From contig JAJXXT010000018.1 of assembly GCA_021780935.1 (NCBI GenBank), positions 1 through 15,792 of the forward strand: DNA of 15,792 bases, given 5' to 3'. Below are positions 7,225-14,497 of the stretch, one piece after another. Both the position numbers and the translations under genes were made by a program. The stretch's first letter is position 1. Every line of letters starts with the position of its first letter. Below the pieces are notes generated by a model. It was given only the letters and a program-made list of their open reading frames with translations, was not told where the DNA came from and made no database searches. The DNA comes from Pseudomonadota bacterium. Its GTDB lineage: Bacteria; Pseudomonadota; Alphaproteobacteria; Acetobacterales; Acetobacteraceae.

Positions 7225-8406
7225 TCACCATCCCATCTGGCGCGCGGCGAGCTCGCGCATGATCTCCTCGGCGCCGCCGCCGATGGCGTTGACGCGCACC
7301 TCGCGGTAGACGCGTTCCACCTTCGCCCCGCGCACGTAGCCGGCGCCGCCAAAGGTCTGTACCGCCTCGCGGGCGCAGAATTCCAGCGTCAGTGTCGCCT
7401 GGTTCTTCAGCAGGCAGATCGACGCCACGGGATTTTCGCCCTGCATCACCTGCCAGGCGAGCTGCTCGAGATAGGCCTGGGAAGCCTCGATCCGCATCGC
7501 CATGTCGGCGAGCTTGTGGCGCACCACCTGATGGCCGATCAGCGGGCGGCCGAAAGTTCGCCGCGTCCGGGCATAGTTCACCGTCTCCTCCAGGCAGAGC
7601 CGGGCACTACCGATGCAGCCGGCCGCCATGCCCAGCCGTTCGCGGTTGAAATTGTGCATGATCAGCCGGAAGCCATCATTCTCCCGCCCGATCAGGTTGG
7701 CGGCGGGCACCCGCACCGCGTCGAAATAGAGCGTCGCCGTGTCGGAGGCCCACCAGCCCATCTTGCGCAGCTCGGTGCGGCTGAAGCCGGGCATGCCGGC
7801 CTCGAGCAGCAGCAGCGAAATCCCGCCGCGTCCCTCGCCGCCGGTGCGCACCGCGACGGTGATGTAGTCGGCACGCATGCCGGAGGTGATGAAGGTCTTG
7901 CTGCCGTTGACGATGTAGTCCTCACCGTCGCGTCGCGCCGTGGTGGCGATGGCGGCGACGTCGGAGCCGCATCCGGGCTCGGTGATGGCGAGCGCGGCGA
8001 TGCGCCGCCCGGCGAGCACCTCGGGCAGCACACGCTGTTTCAGCGCCTCTGACCCGGCCAGCGCCACCGGCGGCAGGCCGATCGTATGGCTGAGCAGGGA
8101 GGCGGCGACGCCGCCGCTGCCGGCGCGGGCCAGTTCCTGCGCGGCGATGATGCCGTAGAACGGATCCGCCTCGACGCCGCCATACGCCGCCGGAAAGCCG
8201 AGCTGGAGCAGGCCGACATCGGCGGCGCGCTCATAGAGGCGGCGCGGGAAGCCGCCTTCCTCGTCCCAGCTGTCGGCGAAGGGCTCGATCTCGCGCGCGA
8301 CGAAGCGGCGCATCGTGTCGCGGAAGGCGAGATGGTCCGCGGTGAGGAATGGGCTCGGCGCGGGCTCGATCGTCAGCGGCGCGGGAGAGTCGGGCACGGT
8401 CTCCAT
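7225..8406 (-). CDS. Acyl-CoA dehydrogenase family protein (second dehydrogenase of the operon)
   Basis: This 393-residue flavoprotein has the full acyl-CoA dehydrogenase layout: N-terminal helices from about 24, the middle beta domain with ITEPGCGSDV (141-150) and the FAD-contacting YIVNGSKTFITSG segment (164-176), and a C-terminal helical domain with RRTFGRPL and QTFGGAGYVRG. At the position of the MCAD base (YEGT in MCAD) it reads IGGGAEEI, so the base is more likely E256 in FNRERLGMA, as in isovaleryl-CoA dehydrogenase and AtuD. It should form a 2,3-enoyl-CoA and pass electrons to ETF. ATG 8406 follows the carboxylase alpha stop by 14 nt. Its substrate may be a branched acyl-CoA later in the same pathway, but the sequence does not settle this. 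Confidence 0.9.
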   Translation of the reverse strand: METVPDSPAPLTIEPAPSPFLTADHLAFRDTMRRFVAREIEPFADSWDEEGGFPRRLYERAADVGLLQLGFPAAYGGVEADPFYGIIAAQELARAGSGGVAASLLSHTIGLPPVALAGSEALKQRVLPEVLAGRRIAALAITEPGCGSDVAAIATTARRDGEDYIVNGSKTFITSGMRADYITVAVRTGGEGRGGISLLLLEAGMPGFSRTELRKMGWWASDTATLYFDAVRVPAANLIGRENDGFRLIMHNFNRERLGMAAGCIGSARLCLEETVNYARTRRTFGRPLIGHQVVRHKLADMAMRIEASQAYLEQLAWQVMQGENPVASICLLKNQATLTLEFCAREAVQTFGGAGYVRGAKVERVYREVRVNAIGGGAEEIMRELAARQMGW

Positions 8407-8420
8407 CCCCCGCGTCCCGC

Positions 8421-10481
8421 TCAGCCGGCCGGCTCGATGCGGCCGAGAATCTGCCCCAGCGTCACCTGCTCACCCGGCGCGACGGCGAGCACGGCGAGCC
8501 GGCCAGCCAGGGGTGCCGGCAGGGCGACCTCCATTTTCATCGCCTCCAGCGTGAGCACGGTGGCGCCGCGCTCGATCGGGTCCCCGGGCGCGGCGGCGAG
8601 CTGCACGACCCGCCCGTTCATCGGCGCGCGCAGCACGCCATCGCTGCCGGCCTCGCCCGGCGGCCGCACACGGCTGGTCCGGCTTCGCGCGACGAAGACG
8701 TGATCATGGGCGCCGAGTTTGAGCCACAAGGCGTCGTCCTGCCAGGCAAATCGGTAGCGGACGGCCACACCGCCGACGCGCGCGCGGCAATCCGCCCCGG
8801 CGGCGGGGGCCGGCGTGCCTTCGATGGCGGTCTCCACGCCGTCCATGCGGATCACCGCCCGCCCGCGCCCGATCTCGGCCTGGCCGCTGCGCTCGGCCGC
8901 GACCGGCGCCAGCGTCGCGAGGCGCCAGGGCCGCGGCAGCGGCAGGGCGTTGCTCCAACCGCGCCACGCCTCGGACCAGGCGGCGGCTTGCGGGGAGGCG
9001 ACGGCGGCGAGCCAGGCGGCCAGCGTCCAGGCCGTGTCATCGGGCGGGGCGGCGCGGGTGGCGTTGTCGGGGAAATGGGTCGGGATGAAAGCGGTCGAGA
9101 CCGTGTCGCCGGCGGCGAAGGCGGGGTGGCGAAGCAGGCGGATGAGGAAATTGCGGTTGGTGGGAACGCCGAGCAGCACGGTCTCCTCCAGCGCCCGCAC
9201 CAACCGATCGATCGCCTCGGCGCGGGTGGCGCCATGGGCGATCAGCTTGCCCAGCATCGAATCATAGAAGGGGCTGATGGCAAGTCCGGGCGCGAGCGCC
9301 GCGTCGCAGCGCGCGGCGTGGCCCGGCTCCCAGAACAGCACGGTGCCGGTGCGGGGCAGGAAATCGTCCGCCGGCTCCTCGGCGCAGAGCCGCACTTCCA
9401 CCGCATGGCCGGCATGGCGGATTTCATCCTGGCGCAGCGCCAGCGGCTCCCCGCCAGCGATGCGGAGCTGCCATTCGACGAGATCGAGCCCGGTCACCCG
9501 TTCCGTCACCGGGTGTTCCACCTGCAGCCGGGTGTTCATTTCCATGAAGTAGAAGCGGCCGTCGCGATCGAGCAGGAATTCGACGGTGCCGGCGCCGACA
9601 TAGCCGATGGCGCGGGCGACCGCGATCGCCGCCGCGCCCATCTCCGCGCGCAGCGCCTCGGTCAGCGCCGGCGACGGCGCTTCCTCGATGATCTTCTGGT
9701 GCCGGCGCTGCACCGAGCAGTCGCGCTCGCCGAGATGCACGATGTGCCCGGCGGCGTCGGCGAAGACCTGGATCTCGACATGGCGTGGCGCGATCAGCGC
9801 CCGTTCCAGGATCAGCCGCCCGTCGCCGAATGCGGCGGCGGCCTCGGCCGCCGCGGCGCGCAGGGCAACCGGCAGCGCTGCAGGTTCGGCGACGAGGCGC
9901 ATGCCGCGCCCGCCTCCGCCGGCCGCGGCCTTGACCATGATCGGGAAGCCGATGCGCGCGGCCGCCGCGGTGAAGGCGGCCTCGGATTGATCGGCCTCGT
10001 CGTAGCCCTCGATCACGGCGATGCCGGAAGCCGCCATCCGCCGCCGCGCCGCCGCCTTGTCGCCCATCGCCGCGATCGCCGCCGCCGGCGGGCCGACGAA
10101 GACCAGGTCGGCGGCGACGACCGAAGCGGCGAAGGCGGCATTCTCGGCGAGGAAGCCGTATCCCGGATGGATCGCCGCCGCGCCGGCTTGCCGGGCGGCG
10201 GCGATGATGGTTTCGGCACGGAGATAGGACTCCGCCGACGTTGCCCCGCCGATCGGGATCGCCATGTCACAGGCGCCGACGTGCGGGCTGGCACGGTCGG
10301 CGTCGGAATGCACGGCGATGGTGGTGATCCCGAGGCGACGTGCGGTGCGCGCGATGCGCAGCGCGATTTCGCCGCGATTGGCGATCAGCAGCGGCGAGAC
10401 GCCGCGCGCGGCGGCGAGCGGGGCCACCAACGAAGCCTGGTGCAGCGGATCCGGGGCATCCTCGCGCGGCATCGGCGTCAC
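8421..10481 (-). CDS. atuF: Acyl-CoA carboxylase alpha subunit (biotin carboxylase plus biotin carrier; geranyl/methylcrotonyl type)
   Basis: This 686-residue protein combines a biotin carboxylase with a biotin carrier domain. The N-terminal subdomain begins LLIANRGEIALRIA (31-44). The ATP-grasp region has the glycine loop AAAGGGGRGM (185-194), HVEIQVF (234-240) and FMEMNTRLQVEHPVTE (312-327). A less conserved linking region (about 490-600) follows. The C-terminal biotinyl domain has EAMKM, with K649 the expected biotinylation site. The enzyme carboxylates biotin using ATP and bicarbonate and hands it to the beta subunit encoded just upstream. Starts are GTG 10481, overlapping the beta stop as GTGA and close to GGAGG, or ATG 10472 with GGAGG 11 nt upstream. 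The 30-residue extension before the biotin carboxylase motif is unusual. LiuD/MccA is the main alternative identity; atu context favours AtuF. Confidence 0.85.
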   Translation of the reverse strand: MTPMPREDAPDPLHQASLVAPLAAARGVSPLLIANRGEIALRIARTARRLGITTIAVHSDADRASPHVGACDMAIPIGGATSAESYLRAETIIAAARQAGAAAIHPGYGFLAENAAFAASVVAADLVFVGPPAAAIAAMGDKAAARRRMAASGIAVIEGYDEADQSEAAFTAAAARIGFPIMVKAAAGGGGRGMRLVAEPAALPVALRAAAAEAAAAFGDGRLILERALIAPRHVEIQVFADAAGHIVHLGERDCSVQRRHQKIIEEAPSPALTEALRAEMGAAAIAVARAIGYVGAGTVEFLLDRDGRFYFMEMNTRLQVEHPVTERVTGLDLVEWQLRIAGGEPLALRQDEIRHAGHAVEVRLCAEEPADDFLPRTGTVLFWEPGHAARCDAALAPGLAISPFYDSMLGKLIAHGATRAEAIDRLVRALEETVLLGVPTNRNFLIRLLRHPAFAAGDTVSTAFIPTHFPDNATRAAPPDDTAWTLAAWLAAVASPQAAAWSEAWRGWSNALPLPRPWRLATLAPVAAERSGQAEIGRGRAVIRMDGVETAIEGTPAPAAGADCRARVGGVAVRYRFAWQDDALWLKLGAHDHVFVARSRTSRVRPPGEAGSDGVLRAPMNGRVVQLAAAPGDPIERGATVLTLEAMKMEVALPAPLAGRLAVLAVAPGEQVTLGQILGRIEPAG

Positions 10482-12094
10482 ATCCTCCCCACGCCGAAGC
10501 TCAGGGGCGAGAGCGCGCGGCGGCGCGCCGCGCGGCAGATATCGAGCGTGAAGCCGAGCACGGCGCGCGTGTCGCGGGGATCGATCACGCCATCATCGAG
10601 CACCGCGCCGGAGGTGTAGAAGGCCGAGGTCTGGCTCTCGAAGGTTTCGATCACGCGGGCGCGGGTGGCGGCGATGGCGGCGGTGTCCGGCTCCGCGCCG
10701 CGCGCCCGCGCGGACTCCTCGGCGACGATGGCCATGGTCAGCGCCGCCTGCTCGGCGCCCATCACCGCGGTGCGCGCGGAGGGCCAGGAGAAGATGAAAT
10801 CGGGCCCGAGGCCGCGTCCGCACATGCCGTAATTGCCGGCCCCGTAAGAGGCGCCGCAGAGGATGGTGATCTGCGGCACGGTTGCGTTGGCGACCGCCTG
10901 GATCATCTTCGAGCCGATCTTGATCATGCCCTCCCGCTCGGACTGCGTGCCGACGATGTAGCCGGTGGTGTTCTGCAGATACACCAGAGGTGTGTCGGTC
11001 TGGCAGCAGAGCTGGATGAATTGCGTCGCCTTGTTCGCCCCGGCCGGATCGAGCGGGCCGTTGTTGGTCAGGATGCCGATCTCCTGGCCGTGGATGCGCG
11101 CCTGGGCGCAGACCGTGCCGGGGCCATAGAGGGGTTTGTAGTCGAGGAAGTCCGAACCATCGACGAGACGCGCGATGACCTCGCGCATCTCCACCGGCTT
11201 GCGGCCGTCGCGCGGCATGATGCCGAGCAGATCCTCCGCCGACAGCCGCGGCGGCGGCCCGCTCGGCGGCCGCTCCGCACCGCGGTCCCAGCCGAGATGG
11301 GCGACGACCTCACGCAAGATGCGAATGGCGTCGACATCATCCTCGGCGAGGTGTTCGGCGAGGCCGGAGACCGTGGCGTGCATCGCCGCCCCGCCGAGCG
11401 CTTCGTCGGTGGCGATCTCCCCGGTCGCCGCCTTGAGCAGCGGCGGGCCGGCGAGGAACGCCTTGGCGCGGTCGCGCACCATGATGACGGTGTCGGCAAG
11501 CCCGGTCATGTAGGCGCCGCCGGCGGTGGAGGAGCCGTGGGTCAGCGCGATCACCGGTATACCGGCGGCGGATAGCCGCGCGAGGTTGGCGAACAGCGCC
11601 CCGCCGCGGACGAAATCCTCCACCTTGTAGTCGAGCAGGTTGGCGCCCGCGGATTCGACGAGATGGACGAAGGGCAGGCGCTGGCGCAGCGCGATCTCCT
11701 CCAGGCGGAGGAATTTCTGCCCGCCCATCGGGCGCGCCGCGCCAGCGCCGATGCCGCTATCGTCGGCGACGATCAGGCAGCGCACGCCGGAGATGTAACC
11801 GATGCCGGCGATGCCGTTGGTGCCGGGAACCGACTTCGACGGATCGGCGCTGTCGCGCAGATAGCCGGCCAGCGCACAGAGTTCGAGGTAGGGCGCGCCG
11901 TCGTCGAGCACGAGCGCGAGCCGTTCGCGCGGCAGCAATTGGCCGCGGCGGGCAAAGCGCGGCGCGGACGCGGCGGAGGCCGTTCGCGCCCGGTTCACCA
12001 GCGCCGCCAGCTCGTCGAGCAGCGCGCGCATATGGGCGGCGTTCTCCTCATAGGCCGGCCCGGCGGCGACGAAGCCGGTCTGGAACGCGCTCAT
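10478..12094 (-). CDS. atuC: Acyl-CoA carboxylase beta subunit (carboxyltransferase; geranyl-CoA type)
   Basis: The 538-residue product is a carboxyltransferase of the MCC/GCC beta family that moves CO2 from biotin to the gamma carbon of a 3-methyl-2-enoyl-CoA. Two crotonase-like halves are visible: the N half with HGSSTAGGAY (186-195) and AGPPLLKAATGE (215-226), and the C half with TNNGPLDPAGANKATQFI (343-360), GASYGAGNYGMCGRG (414-428) and WPSARTAVMGAEQAA (437-451). Around 163-178 it reads RGGALFANLARLSAAG, where methylcrotonyl-CoA carboxylases have bulkier FGRIFFNQA-like residues; a smaller residue there is linked to geranyl-CoA use. ATG 12094 follows the atuD stop by 8 nt with only a weak Shine-Dalgarno, so translation is probably coupled. 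The open frame continues upstream across atuD, but that part is out-of-frame read-through, not a fusion. Confidence 0.88.
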   Translation of the reverse strand: MSAFQTGFVAAGPAYEENAAHMRALLDELAALVNRARTASAASAPRFARRGQLLPRERLALVLDDGAPYLELCALAGYLRDSADPSKSVPGTNGIAGIGYISGVRCLIVADDSGIGAGAARPMGGQKFLRLEEIALRQRLPFVHLVESAGANLLDYKVEDFVRGGALFANLARLSAAGIPVIALTHGSSTAGGAYMTGLADTVIMVRDRAKAFLAGPPLLKAATGEIATDEALGGAAMHATVSGLAEHLAEDDVDAIRILREVVAHLGWDRGAERPPSGPPPRLSAEDLLGIMPRDGRKPVEMREVIARLVDGSDFLDYKPLYGPGTVCAQARIHGQEIGILTNNGPLDPAGANKATQFIQLCCQTDTPLVYLQNTTGYIVGTQSEREGMIKIGSKMIQAVANATVPQITILCGASYGAGNYGMCGRGLGPDFIFSWPSARTAVMGAEQAALTMAIVAEESARARGAEPDTAAIAATRARVIETFESQTSAFYTSGAVLDDGVIDPRDTRAVLGFTLDICRAARRRALSPLSFGVGRM

Positions 12095-12102
12095 CGCCCG
12101 GC

Positions 12103-13266
12103 TCAATGGTTGCGCCGCTGCCCGGGCAGCAGACCCATGCCCTTGGCGATGATGGTGAGCATCACCTCGTCGGCGCCGCCGCCGATCGAGGTCAGCCGGC
12201 CGTCGCGATACATGCGCGAGATCTCGCTCTCGCTCATGAAGCCCATGCCGCCCCAGTACTGCAGGCAACTGTCGGTGACCTCGCGCATCAGCCGCCCGGC
12301 GGTGAGCTTGGCCATCGAGGCGAGCTGGGTGACATCCTCGCCGCCGAGCATGGTCTCCACGGCGCGATAGATCAGCGAGCGCAGCAGCTCGACTTTGGTC
12401 TGCAATTCGGCGAGGCGGAAATGCACCACCTGGTTGTCGAGCACGGAGCGGCCGAAGATCATGCGGCTGGCGGCGTATTCCGCCGTCATGGCGATCGCCC
12501 GTTCCATCTTGCGCAAGCCCCCGGCCGCGCCCCAGAGCCGTTCGATCTGGAACTGCTCCATCTGATAGATGAAGCCTTTCCCCTCCTCGCCGATGCGGAA
12601 GCGGCGCGGGACGCGGACATCGTCGAAATGGATCTGCGCGGTGTCGGAGGCGCGCATGCCGAGCTTGTCCAGCTTGCGCGCGACGGTCACACCCTTGGTC
12701 CGCATCGGCAGGCAGATCAGTGACTTGTTGCGATGCACCGGGCCGTCCGACGTGTTGGCCAGCAGGCACATCCAGTCCGCCTGGGTGCCGTTGGTGGTCC
12801 ACATCTTGCCGCCATTGATGACGTAGTCGTCGCCGTCGGTGCGCGCCGTGGTCTTGATCGAGGCGACATCGGAGCCGGCGCCGACCTCGGAGACGCCGAG
12901 GCAGGCGACGGACTCGCCGCTGATCGAGGGGGCGAGGAACTCGCGGCACAGCTCATCCGAACCGTGCCGGGCCAGCGCCGGGGTCGCCATATCCACCTGC
13001 ACGCCGACGGCCATGGCGACCGAGGCGGTGCGCACATTGCCGAGCGCCTCGCAGAATGCCAGGCCATAGGAATAGTCAAGCCCGAGGCCGCCATAGGCCG
13101 CCGGCTTGGTGATGCCGAGAAACCCCTGCGCGCCCATTTTGCGGAACAGAGCATGGGCCGGGAAGATGCCCGCCGCCTCCCATTCCTCGGCGTACGGGTC
13201 GATCTCGGCCTGCACGAAGCGGGTGACGCTGTCCATCAGCGCGCGATGCGCCTCGGCATAGATCAT
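12103..13266 (-). CDS. atuD: Acyl-CoA dehydrogenase, AtuD (citronellyl-CoA dehydrogenase)-like
   Basis: This 387-residue flavoprotein is the first gene of the operon. The C-terminal region has QYWGGMGF, SRMYRDGRLTSIGGGADEVM and a short GLLPGQ tail, a combination I associate with AtuD, which oxidises citronellyl-CoA to cis-geranyl-CoA. Other visible parts are VSEVGAGSDVASIKTTA (125-141) in the middle domain, YVINGGKMWTTNG (148-160) and the candidate catalytic base E242 in EQFQIERLWGAAGG; the MCAD-type glutamate is absent (IGGGADEV). ATG 13266 was chosen because AGGGAG (13276-13281 on the opposite strand) sits 9 nt upstream and homologous sequence begins there; the frame stays open to 13458 but that crosses the regulatory gap and the tetR start. 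Substrate is inferred from family and neighbours. Confidence 0.88.
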   Translation of the reverse strand: MIYAEAHRALMDSVTRFVQAEIDPYAEEWEAAGIFPAHALFRKMGAQGFLGITKPAAYGGLGLDYSYGLAFCEALGNVRTASVAMAVGVQVDMATPALARHGSDELCREFLAPSISGESVACLGVSEVGAGSDVASIKTTARTDGDDYVINGGKMWTTNGTQADWMCLLANTSDGPVHRNKSLICLPMRTKGVTVARKLDKLGMRASDTAQIHFDDVRVPRRFRIGEEGKGFIYQMEQFQIERLWGAAGGLRKMERAIAMTAEYAASRMIFGRSVLDNQVVHFRLAELQTKVELLRSLIYRAVETMLGGEDVTQLASMAKLTAGRLMREVTDSCLQYWGGMGFMSESEISRMYRDGRLTSIGGGADEVMLTIIAKGMGLLPGQRRNH

Positions 13267-13364
13267 CGGCGTCTGCTCCCTGACGGACGGGCTGGCAAAG
13301 GCCGCCGCCGCCGCATAAAGTTTTTCGGTCGCGTTGCGTCCATAATGAAGGGAACGGCCGGACC
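13267..13364. promoter_or_regulatory. Divergent control region between atuD operon and tetR, with candidate operator
   Basis: These 98 bp must hold promoters for both directions. The clearest symmetry is GGTCGC-N3-GCGTCC at 13327-13341, an imperfect dyad (one mismatch per arm) that is a candidate TetR operator. Weak -10-like hexamers are CATAAT (13341-13346) for tetR and CTTTAT (complement of 13315-13320) for the operon; neither has a good -35 partner, so promoter positions are not assigned. AAGGGA at 13348-13353 is a possible Shine-Dalgarno for tetR, 11 nt before its ATG. Confidence 0.5.
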
Positions 13365-14024
13365 ATGCAAGACGCCGCCACACCGCCCGTGGTTCGGACC
13401 CCAGTTGTCGGAACCCGAGTTGTCGGAACCCCGGCGCGGCCGGCGCGCGGGCGGCCACGGGACCCGGGGCTGGAAGCGCGGGTGTTCGATGCTGCGGTCG
13501 CGCTCTATGCCGAGGCCGGCTGGCCGGGTTTTCACTTCGACGCCGTGGCGCGCGGCGCCGGCGTCGGCAAGGCGGCGCTCTATCGGCGCTGGGGGACGCG
13601 GGGCGCGCTGCTGCGCGCGACGCTGGAGGCGCGATGGTATGCGGTGGCGCAGATCAACACCGGTTCGCTGCGCGGCGACCTGCTGGCGCTGGCGCGGATG
13701 TGCTTCGACAAGCTCACCGGCCCTTATGGACGGGTGGCGCTGCACCTGCACGCCGATGCCGAGCGGTTTGGCGAGATGCGCGCCTCGACCGGCCCCTGGG
13801 GCGAGACTGTGGTGCGCCAGAGCCGGCTGATGGTCCGTCGCGCCATCGAGCGCGGCGAGATCCCCGGCGGCGTCAATCGTGGCCTGATCATCGATGCCGT
13901 CGTCGGCGGCGTGACCAACCATGTCGCCGCCACGCCGGAGCGGTTGCGCCCGGCGATGCTGACGCAGGCCGAGGGCTTCCTGGACGAACTCGTGGCGCTG
14001 GTGGTGCGCGGCGTCCGCGGCTGA
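13365..14024 (+). CDS. TetR/AcrR family transcriptional regulator
   Basis: This 219-residue protein has a TetR DNA-binding domain at about 36-83, from ARVFDAAVALYAEAGWPGFHF to the recognition helix VGKAALYRRWGTRGALL, followed by an all-helical ligand/dimerisation domain (about 100-215). It should bind DNA as a dimer and release it on binding an effector, perhaps a CoA ester or acid from the adjacent pathway. It is divergent from atuD, like atuR, a TetR repressor in Pseudomonas atu clusters, so local repression is the likely role. The N-terminus carries an unusual extension of about 30 residues containing three VV[R/G]T[P/R] units encoded by 15-bp repeats. If the start is misassigned, a GTG at 13389 is the next in-frame candidate. 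Confidence 0.88.
   Translation: MQDAATPPVVRTPVVGTRVVGTPARPARGRPRDPGLEARVFDAAVALYAEAGWPGFHFDAVARGAGVGKAALYRRWGTRGALLRATLEARWYAVAQINTGSLRGDLLALARMCFDKLTGPYGRVALHLHADAERFGEMRASTGPWGETVVRQSRLMVRRAIERGEIPGGVNRGLIIDAVVGGVTNHVAATPERLRPAMLTQAEGFLDELVALVVRGVRG
13388..13432 (+). repeat. Three 15-bp tandem repeats at the 5' end of tetR
   Basis: Three successive 15-bp units (13388-13402, 13403-13417, 13418-13432) share TTxTCGGAaCCC-like cores; units 2 and 3 differ only at the last base, and unit 1 is more diverged. They encode VVRTP, VVGTR and VVGTP. Units 1 and 2 also form a dyad, GGTTCGGAC-N7-GTCGGAACC (13391-13415), with one mismatch per arm, so the repeats may be binding sites lying inside the coding region, 122-166 nt upstream of the atuD start. 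Confidence 0.6.
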
Positions 14025-14077
14025 GGCCGGCGTTCGGACCATTAACCAAACGAACATCCGCCGATGGTGGAATGGCG

Positions 14078-14106
14078 CCCGGGGGCGAAAGGCCGGCCGC
14101 CCCGGG
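14078..14106 (+). terminator. GC-rich hairpin downstream of tetR
   Basis: CCCGGGGGCG at 14078-14087 pairs with CGCCCCGGG at 14098-14106, leaving one bulged G and a 10-nt loop. It lies 53 bp after the tetR stop and 31 bp before the next start. No T-tract follows, so termination of tetR is possible but not certain; it could equally be a leader structure for the downstream pair. The rest of 14025-14137 shows no clear promoter. Confidence 0.35.
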
Positions 14107-14137
14107 AACGCGCGATTGGCCAATGATGGGGACAACG

Positions 14138-14497
14138 ATGCCGCGCTGGTTGAAGGACATCCTGCCGTCGCTGCTGCTCAGCCTGTTCGCCGCCGCGGCA
14201 TTGGCGCTGCCGGCGGCGGCGCCGGGTGCGGCGCCGGACCGGCTGGTGGCGGCGATCTTTCCGCCCGGGACCGCGCCGGCCGCGGTGCTGGACGCGGTCA
14301 CCGCGGCGCCGCCCGAGTGGCGATTGATCGGCTTCGGGCCGGCGTGGCCGGTGCGCGTCGCCGTGCTCGTCCGCCAGGCGGCGGGTGGCGGCGCGGATGG
14401 TGTGGAGACATTGCGTCGGGCCACTGGGGCCTGGTTCACCGTGGAGGCCGGTGCGATCGCGGGCTGCCTCGGATGGCATTCTGACGGGGGCAAATGA
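14138..14497 (+). CDS. Small predicted exported protein of unknown function, coupled to MCP gene
   Basis: I do not recognise a named family for this 119-residue product. It begins [10 protein letters not shown], followed by a hydrophobic core and an Ala/Pro-rich segment (about 11-33), which looks like a Sec signal peptide with possible cleavage near AAPGAA. The mature part (about 85 residues) has AIFPPGT (39-45), [16 protein letters not shown] (65-80) and [17 protein letters not shown] (97-113), with one cysteine, C110. ATG 14138 has GGGGA 5 nt upstream; ATGs at 14123 and 14126 are in frame but lack a good Shine-Dalgarno. The stop overlaps the MCP start (ATGA), so the two products are probably made together. 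A periplasmic or membrane-anchored partner of the receptor is a reasonable guess, not shown. Confidence 0.65.
   Translation: MPRWLKDILPSLLLSLFAAAALALPAAAPGAAPDRLVAAIFPPGTAPAAVLDAVTAAPPEWRLIGFGPAWPVRVAVLVRQAAGGGADGVETLRRATGAWFTVEAGAIAGCLGWHSDGGK

Noticed and set aside
8349..10619. Long plus-strand open frame (756 codons) opposite the carboxylase alpha gene
   Set aside because: The antisense frame stays open because of GC-rich codon bias. The translation is low-complexity Arg/Gly/Ala/His, while the minus strand has clear biotin carboxylase motifs.
12095..12949. Apparent N-terminal extension giving an 823-residue carboxyltransferase fusion
   Set aside because: This stretch is a different frame of atuD and contains no dehydrogenase motif in that frame; homology begins at the ATG at 12094.
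2255..13266. Leucine/isovalerate (liu) operon as the identity of the cluster
   Set aside because: Related enzymes are shared, but no HMG-CoA lyase is present, AtuA is present, the first dehydrogenase is AtuD-like and the carboxyltransferase pocket residues look geranyl-CoA type. It remains the main alternative for the carboxylase.
13341..13346. CATAAT as the -10 box for tetR
   Set aside because: No acceptable -35 hexamer at the right spacing, so it is mentioned only as a weak candidate within the control region.
14040..14055. CtrA-like TTAA motif (attaaccaaacgaac) upstream of the chemotaxis pair
   Set aside because: Only one half-site matches the TTAA-N7-TTAA consensus, so it is not supported.
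13634..14137. Upstream part of the frame that contains the small exported protein
   Set aside because: It overlaps tetR in another frame; the signal peptide and Shine-Dalgarno place the true start at 14138.
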